A DNA stretch of 64,000 nt, taken from the NCBI GenBank assembly GCA_001657385.1, contig LYSZ01000009.1:62001-126000 (forward strand), read 5' to 3'. Position numbers and translations under genes: made by a program. The notes beneath the pieces are model-generated. The model was not told the origin of the DNA, ran no database searches, and worked only from the letters and a program-made list of their open reading frames with translations. Position 1 is the stretch's first letter. Each line of letters starts with the position of its first letter. Of the stretch, positions 61,261 through 64,000 are shown one piece after another. This DNA comes from Parvularcula sp. BBD 1991-13 (lineage in GTDB: Bacteria; Pseudomonadota; Alphaproteobacteria; Caulobacterales; Parvularculaceae).

Positions 61261-61279
61261 ATTGATAATCATTATCAAT
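61261..61279 (-). promoter_or_regulatory. Fur box
   Basis: ATTGATAATCATTATCAAT is a perfect 9-1-9 palindrome that matches the core of the Fur consensus (GATAATGATAATCATTATC) at about 15 of 19 positions. A GATAAT/ATTATC overlap continues right (ATTATCAAG). It lies 44-62 bp upstream of the DUF2061 start, in the position of an operator overlapping a promoter. Confidence 0.8.
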
Positions 61280-61379
61280 TATCAAGAGCGGACATGGATC
61301 ACAGTCGCGGGAGGCGCGGCCTCGCAGGGTCGCCGCCGCCGCCCCGAAGACGTTTTCGCACACCGTCAGGGAAAGGGGA

Positions 61380-62195
61380 TCAGGCGTCCCCGGAGGTCAG
61401 CCGCGCGCTCACAGAGCGCCACAGATCGCCCGTCCCGGCGACAAGCAGCGGACGGCCCTGCGCCGGCACAGGCGCGTAAGGGGACGCATCGTCGAGATAT
61501 TCCGCGCGCCCGCCGATTTCGTTCAGCATCAGGACGCCCGCCGCATGGTCCCAGGGGTGCACCCGCGAATACAGCGCGAACGGGTTCAGGCCGCGAATAA
61601 GGCGGATGTAAACATAAGCCGAACAGCGCGCGGGCTCGGTCTTGAACCTGGCGCGCAGGCGGGGAACGAGATCGCTTTTCCAGGGCTCGGCAAGGTTGCC
61701 GATGGCGCGATAGCCCGCGTTGCCGAGCGCCGACGCCGCGTTGACGGGGCCGAGCCGCGCGCCCGCCCAGGTCGCGCCGTCGCCGCGGGACCCCGTCGCG
61801 AGCGCACGGTCGGGAATGGCGTAAATCCAGCCCGCGCGGATCTCGCCCTTATCGACCAGGGCGACGATGGTCCCGAATTCGCGCCGGCCCTCGACAAAGT
61901 TGCGCGTCCCGTCGAGGGGATCGACGATCCAGAAAGCCCCCGCATCGTCGATCGAAAGGAGCAGCGAGGGATCGTCGGCGACGCTCTCCTCGCCGATAAA
62001 GGCCGCCCCCGGATAAACGTCGTGAAGCGCGCGCTTCAGCGCCGCCTCCGCCGCCCGGTCGGCCTCGGTGACGAAATCGCCCGGCCCGGTCTTGGTGTCG
62101 ATATCGCCTTCCTCCAGCCTGCCGAACCGCGAGGCGATTTCCGCCTCGGCGATCTCGGCGATCAGGCGCCCGACGCGATCGGGATCGACGATCAT
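61380..62195 (-). CDS. inositol monophosphatase-family phosphatase
   Basis: 271 residues of the lithium-sensitive phosphatase family (inositol monophosphatase, CysQ, histidinol phosphatase HisN). Metal ligands: EES after GAAFIGEES, WIVDPLDGTRNFVEG and the late WDHAAGVLMLNEIGG. Substrate among inositol phosphates, PAP or histidinol phosphate cannot be told from sequence; hflX linkage is not informative. It overlaps hflX by four bases (ATGA at 62192-62195), so it is translated downstream of it. Confidence 0.88.
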   Translation of the reverse strand: MIVDPDRVGRLIAEIAEAEIASRFGRLEEGDIDTKTGPGDFVTEADRAAEAALKRALHDVYPGAAFIGEESVADDPSLLLSIDDAGAFWIVDPLDGTRNFVEGRREFGTIVALVDKGEIRAGWIYAIPDRALATGSRGDGATWAGARLGPVNAASALGNAGYRAIGNLAEPWKSDLVPRLRARFKTEPARCSAYVYIRLIRGLNPFALYSRVHPWDHAAGVLMLNEIGGRAEYLDDASPYAPVPAQGRPLLVAGTGDLWRSVSARLTSGDA

Positions 62196-63565
62196 GCGGT
62201 GCGCCTCTGCGCGGCGCCGTCAGGCGCGGGGCGCGCGCCGGGAAAGGTCTTGAAAAACTGCCCCTGCGCCTTTGCCGACAGGCGCACGGCGATGACGAGC
62301 CCGTCCGCGGTCGCCTCCTCGCTCAGGATGTCGCCGCGCTGGTGCAGCCAGGCGCGGGCCGCGCCGTCCTCCGGCGGCAGCGCGATGCGCAGGGACTCGT
62401 GGGTCGCCGTCAGCGCCGCCTCGATACAGGCGAGCAGGTCGTCGACGCCCTCTCCCGTCCGGGCCGACAGCGCGACGCGGACCGGATCGGCGATGGTTCC
62501 GTGTGCCGACGGCTGGGCGGGGCCTGCGGACAGGCGGCTTGCGCGCGCCGCGGCGACGACGCCGGCGCGGTCCTCCGCATCGAGAAGGTCGATCTTGTTC
62601 AGCGCCTCGATGACGGGGCGCGGATCCTCCTCGCCCACCCCGAGTTCGGCGAGGACGGAGAGGACGTCGGCGCGCTGGGCCTGCGCGTCTTCATGCGAGG
62701 CGTCGCGCACATGCACGATCACGTCCGCCTCCAGCACCTCCTCCAGGGTCGCCCGGAACGCGGCCACAAGCTGCGTCGGCAGATCGGAGATGAACCCCAC
62801 CGTATCGGACAGGATCACCCGCACGCCGGAGGGCAGATCGATCGCCCGCATGGTCGGGTCAAGCGTCGCGAAGAGAAGATCCTCGGCCATGACCCGCGAT
62901 TCGGTGATGCGGTTGAACAGGGTCGACTTGCCGGCGTTGGTGTAGCCGACCAGGGCCGCCACCGGGTGCGGCGCGCGCTTGCGGCGCCGGCGCTGGAGGT
63001 TGCGCGTGCGCGCCACGTCCTCGAGCTTTTTCTTCAGACGCACGATCTTGTCGTCGAGGGCGCGGCGGTCGGATTCGATCTGGCGCTCCCCCGGCCCGCC
63101 GAGAAAGCCGGCGCCGCCGCGCTGACGCTCAAGGTGGGTCCAGGACCGCACCAGGCGAGAGCGCTGGTAATCGAGGTGGGCAAGCTCCACCTGAAGTCGG
63201 CCCTCGGCCGTCTGGGCGCGCGCGCCGAAAATCTCAAGGATCAGCGCGGTCCGGTCGAGCACCTTGGCGTTCCACGCCTTTTCAAGATTGCGGTGTTGCA
63301 CCGGCGAAAGGGCGCCGTCGACGATGACGAGCCCGGGACGCGGGTCGCGGGCGTCAAGCGCCGCGCGGATCTCCTCCACCTTGCCGCCCCCGATAAGCGT
63401 CGACGGCCGCGGCTGAACCACGTTCACCACCGCGGTTTGCGCCACGTCGAGATCAATGGCGAGGGCGAGGCCAGCCGCCTCCTCCAGGCGCGCCTCCGGC
63501 GACCGCGCGCCCGCAGCGCCCGGCAGCGCCGGGTGAATGACGATGGCGGTTTGTTTTTCGGTCAA
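62192..63565 (-). CDS. hflX: GTPase HflX
   Basis: Ribosome-associated GTPase that splits stalled 70S ribosomes under stress. 457 residues: N-terminal glycine-rich segment (STLIGGGKVEEI), GGAGFLGGPGERQIESDRR before the G domain, G1 GYTNAGKS at 207-214, DTVGFI (G3) and NKIDLL (G4). The C-terminal extension is short. It is preceded by hfq (9 bp) and followed by the phosphatase gene with a four-base overlap, the classic hfq-hflX order. Confidence 0.96.
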   Translation of the reverse strand: MTEKQTAIVIHPALPGAAGARSPEARLEEAAGLALAIDLDVAQTAVVNVVQPRPSTLIGGGKVEEIRAALDARDPRPGLVIVDGALSPVQHRNLEKAWNAKVLDRTALILEIFGARAQTAEGRLQVELAHLDYQRSRLVRSWTHLERQRGGAGFLGGPGERQIESDRRALDDKIVRLKKKLEDVARTRNLQRRRRKRAPHPVAALVGYTNAGKSTLFNRITESRVMAEDLLFATLDPTMRAIDLPSGVRVILSDTVGFISDLPTQLVAAFRATLEEVLEADVIVHVRDASHEDAQAQRADVLSVLAELGVGEEDPRPVIEALNKIDLLDAEDRAGVVAAARASRLSAGPAQPSAHGTIADPVRVALSARTGEGVDDLLACIEAALTATHESLRIALPPEDGAARAWLHQRGDILSEEATADGLVIAVRLSAKAQGQFFKTFPGARPAPDGAAQRRTA

Positions 63566-63574
63566 AGCGTTGCG

Positions 63575-63814
63575 CTACTCGCCGTCTTCGCCGTCCCAGA
63601 GGGACACCGGCGATTGCGGCATGACCGTGGAAATGGCGTGTTTGTAGACAAGCTGGGCGTGTCCGTCGCGCTTCAGGAGCACGCAGAAATTATCGAACCA
63701 GCTGACGATGCCCTGCAGCTTCACGCCGTTCACCAGGAAGATGGTGACCGGAATTTTGGCTTTCCGGACGTTGTTAAGAAAAGTGTCCTGCAGATTTTGC
63801 TTCTTTTCGCTCAT
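63575..63814 (-). CDS. hfq: RNA chaperone Hfq
   Basis: Hexameric Sm-like RNA chaperone for small regulatory RNAs. 79 residues: Sm1 [35 protein letters not shown] and Sm2 [11 protein letters not shown], distal and proximal RNA-binding residues conserved; the C-terminus is short, with an acidic tail (DGEDGE). GGAG ten bases before the ATG at 63814. It heads the hfq-hflX-phosphatase unit. Confidence 0.97.
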   Translation of the reverse strand: MSEKKQNLQDTFLNNVRKAKIPVTIFLVNGVKLQGIVSWFDNFCVLLKRDGHAQLVYKHAISTVMPQSPVSLWDGEDGE

Positions 63815-63937
63815 TTAAGCGACGTCTCCGCATTGTTGTTATCCATTATCGCAGTGCAGCATGATTGTGGCCCCTGAAAGGCGCCCGCGCAACCGCATTT
63901 GATGCCGCAAATCGATTTTCGCAAGGGCATGCAAACG
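63815..63937 (-). promoter_or_regulatory. upstream region of hfq
   Basis: 123 bp between hfq and the probable aminotransferase gene upstream, holding the hfq ribosome site and probably a promoter. GTTAACG near 63936-63942 lies at the aminotransferase stop. No terminator was recognised, so read-through from upstream is possible. Confidence 0.35.
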
Positions 63938-64000
63938 TTAACGAACCGATCGCGCCCGGTTTTTATACGCCTCGCGCAGCCGGCGGGTGAGCGGGCCGGG
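63938..64000 (-). CDS. C-terminal end of a probable D-amino-acid/branched-chain aminotransferase (partial)
   Basis: An open frame enters from the right edge and ends with PGPLTRRLREAYKNRARSVR and a TAA (63938-63940). GPLTRRLREAY is the typical end of class IV PLP aminotransferases (DatA/IlvE type), and such a gene often precedes hfq in alphaproteobacteria. Only 20 residues are visible, so this is a family-level guess. Confidence 0.5.
   Translation of the reverse strand, partial: PGPLTRRLREAYKNRARSVR

Noticed and set aside
1-64000. tRNA, rRNA, CRISPR or transposon sequences
   Set aside because: No cloverleaf-like T-loop motifs, direct-repeat/spacer arrays or transposase domains were recognised by reading; a dedicated scan could still find a small RNA.

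Overview
The window is a GC-rich (roughly two thirds G+C by eye), densely packed bacterial chromosome segment of an alphaproteobacterium. The gene content and order point to the Caulobacterales/Parvularculales side of the class: a DUF2066-hdaA-ppk-ppx cluster divergent from purM-purN, a PodJ-like polarity protein, two large TonB-dependent receptors (one of the TIGR01782 type seen in Caulobacter and relatives), a TauE/TIGR02186 pair, a dcm-vsr pair, and the hfq-hflX order with the apparent end of a D-amino-acid aminotransferase gene upstream. The taxonomic placement is inference; no rRNA gene is present. I see no tRNA, rRNA, CRISPR array, transposase or prophage gene.

Layout. 1-5100 (minus): DUF2066 exported protein, hdaA, ppk and the start of a Ppx/GppA gene, apparently one operon. 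5455-7119 (plus): purM-purN. 7149-8498: a DUF1499 membrane protein and a small PHA-granule-type protein. 8695-11249 (minus): a secreted matrixin-like metalloprotease and a small exported partner, preceded by an AT-rich block with a perfect 18-bp palindrome. 11856-17589 (minus): secreted M20 hydrolase, two SDR oxidoreductases, an NTF2-like lipoprotein, metG. 17959-20409 (plus): a TonB-dependent receptor with a strong terminator. 20524-24492 (minus): DUF533, GNAT, membrane protein, DUF1801, MFS transporter. 24686-25684 (plus): quinone oxidoreductase. 25697-31851 (minus): eight genes from glyQ to glyS with six unrelated genes between the two GlyRS subunits. 31904-37434 (minus): beta-propeller phytase lipoprotein, a TIGR01782-type TonB receptor and a TPR protein. 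37708-38592: an extremely Arg/Asp-rich exported protein. 38820-40427 (plus): cytosine methyltransferase and Vsr. 40462-44869 (minus): a 63-residue unknown, DUF885 lipoprotein, DmdC-like acyl-CoA dehydrogenase. 45264-48329 (plus): PodJ-like Sel1-repeat protein. 48483-55115 (plus): TauE/SafE exporter, TIGR02186, DUF3429, BASS transporter, D-aminoacylase-type amidohydrolase, Fe-alcohol dehydrogenase, thioesterase. 55197-61006 (plus): leucine catabolism (mccB, enoyl-CoA hydratase, mccA, SRPBCC protein, HMG-CoA lyase). 61023-61217 (minus): DUF2061 protein behind a near-consensus Fur box. 61380-64000 (minus): inositol-monophosphatase family, hflX, hfq, and the C-terminus of a probable aminotransferase.

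How the genes work together: polyphosphate synthesis and breakdown are linked to the replication regulator HdaA; purMN supply two steps of purine synthesis; phytase plus TonB receptor form a plausible phytate-phosphate acquisition unit; the leucine block converts methylcrotonyl-CoA through HMG-CoA to acetoacetate and acetyl-CoA; Hfq and HflX form the usual RNA/ribosome stress pair. A recurring non-coding theme is short tandem duplication (units of 10-16 bp) in intergenic DNA, seen at seven or more places. The less understood parts are the matrixin cassette, the Arg/Asp-rich exported protein, the glyQ-glyS insert and the Fur-box/DUF2061 gene.
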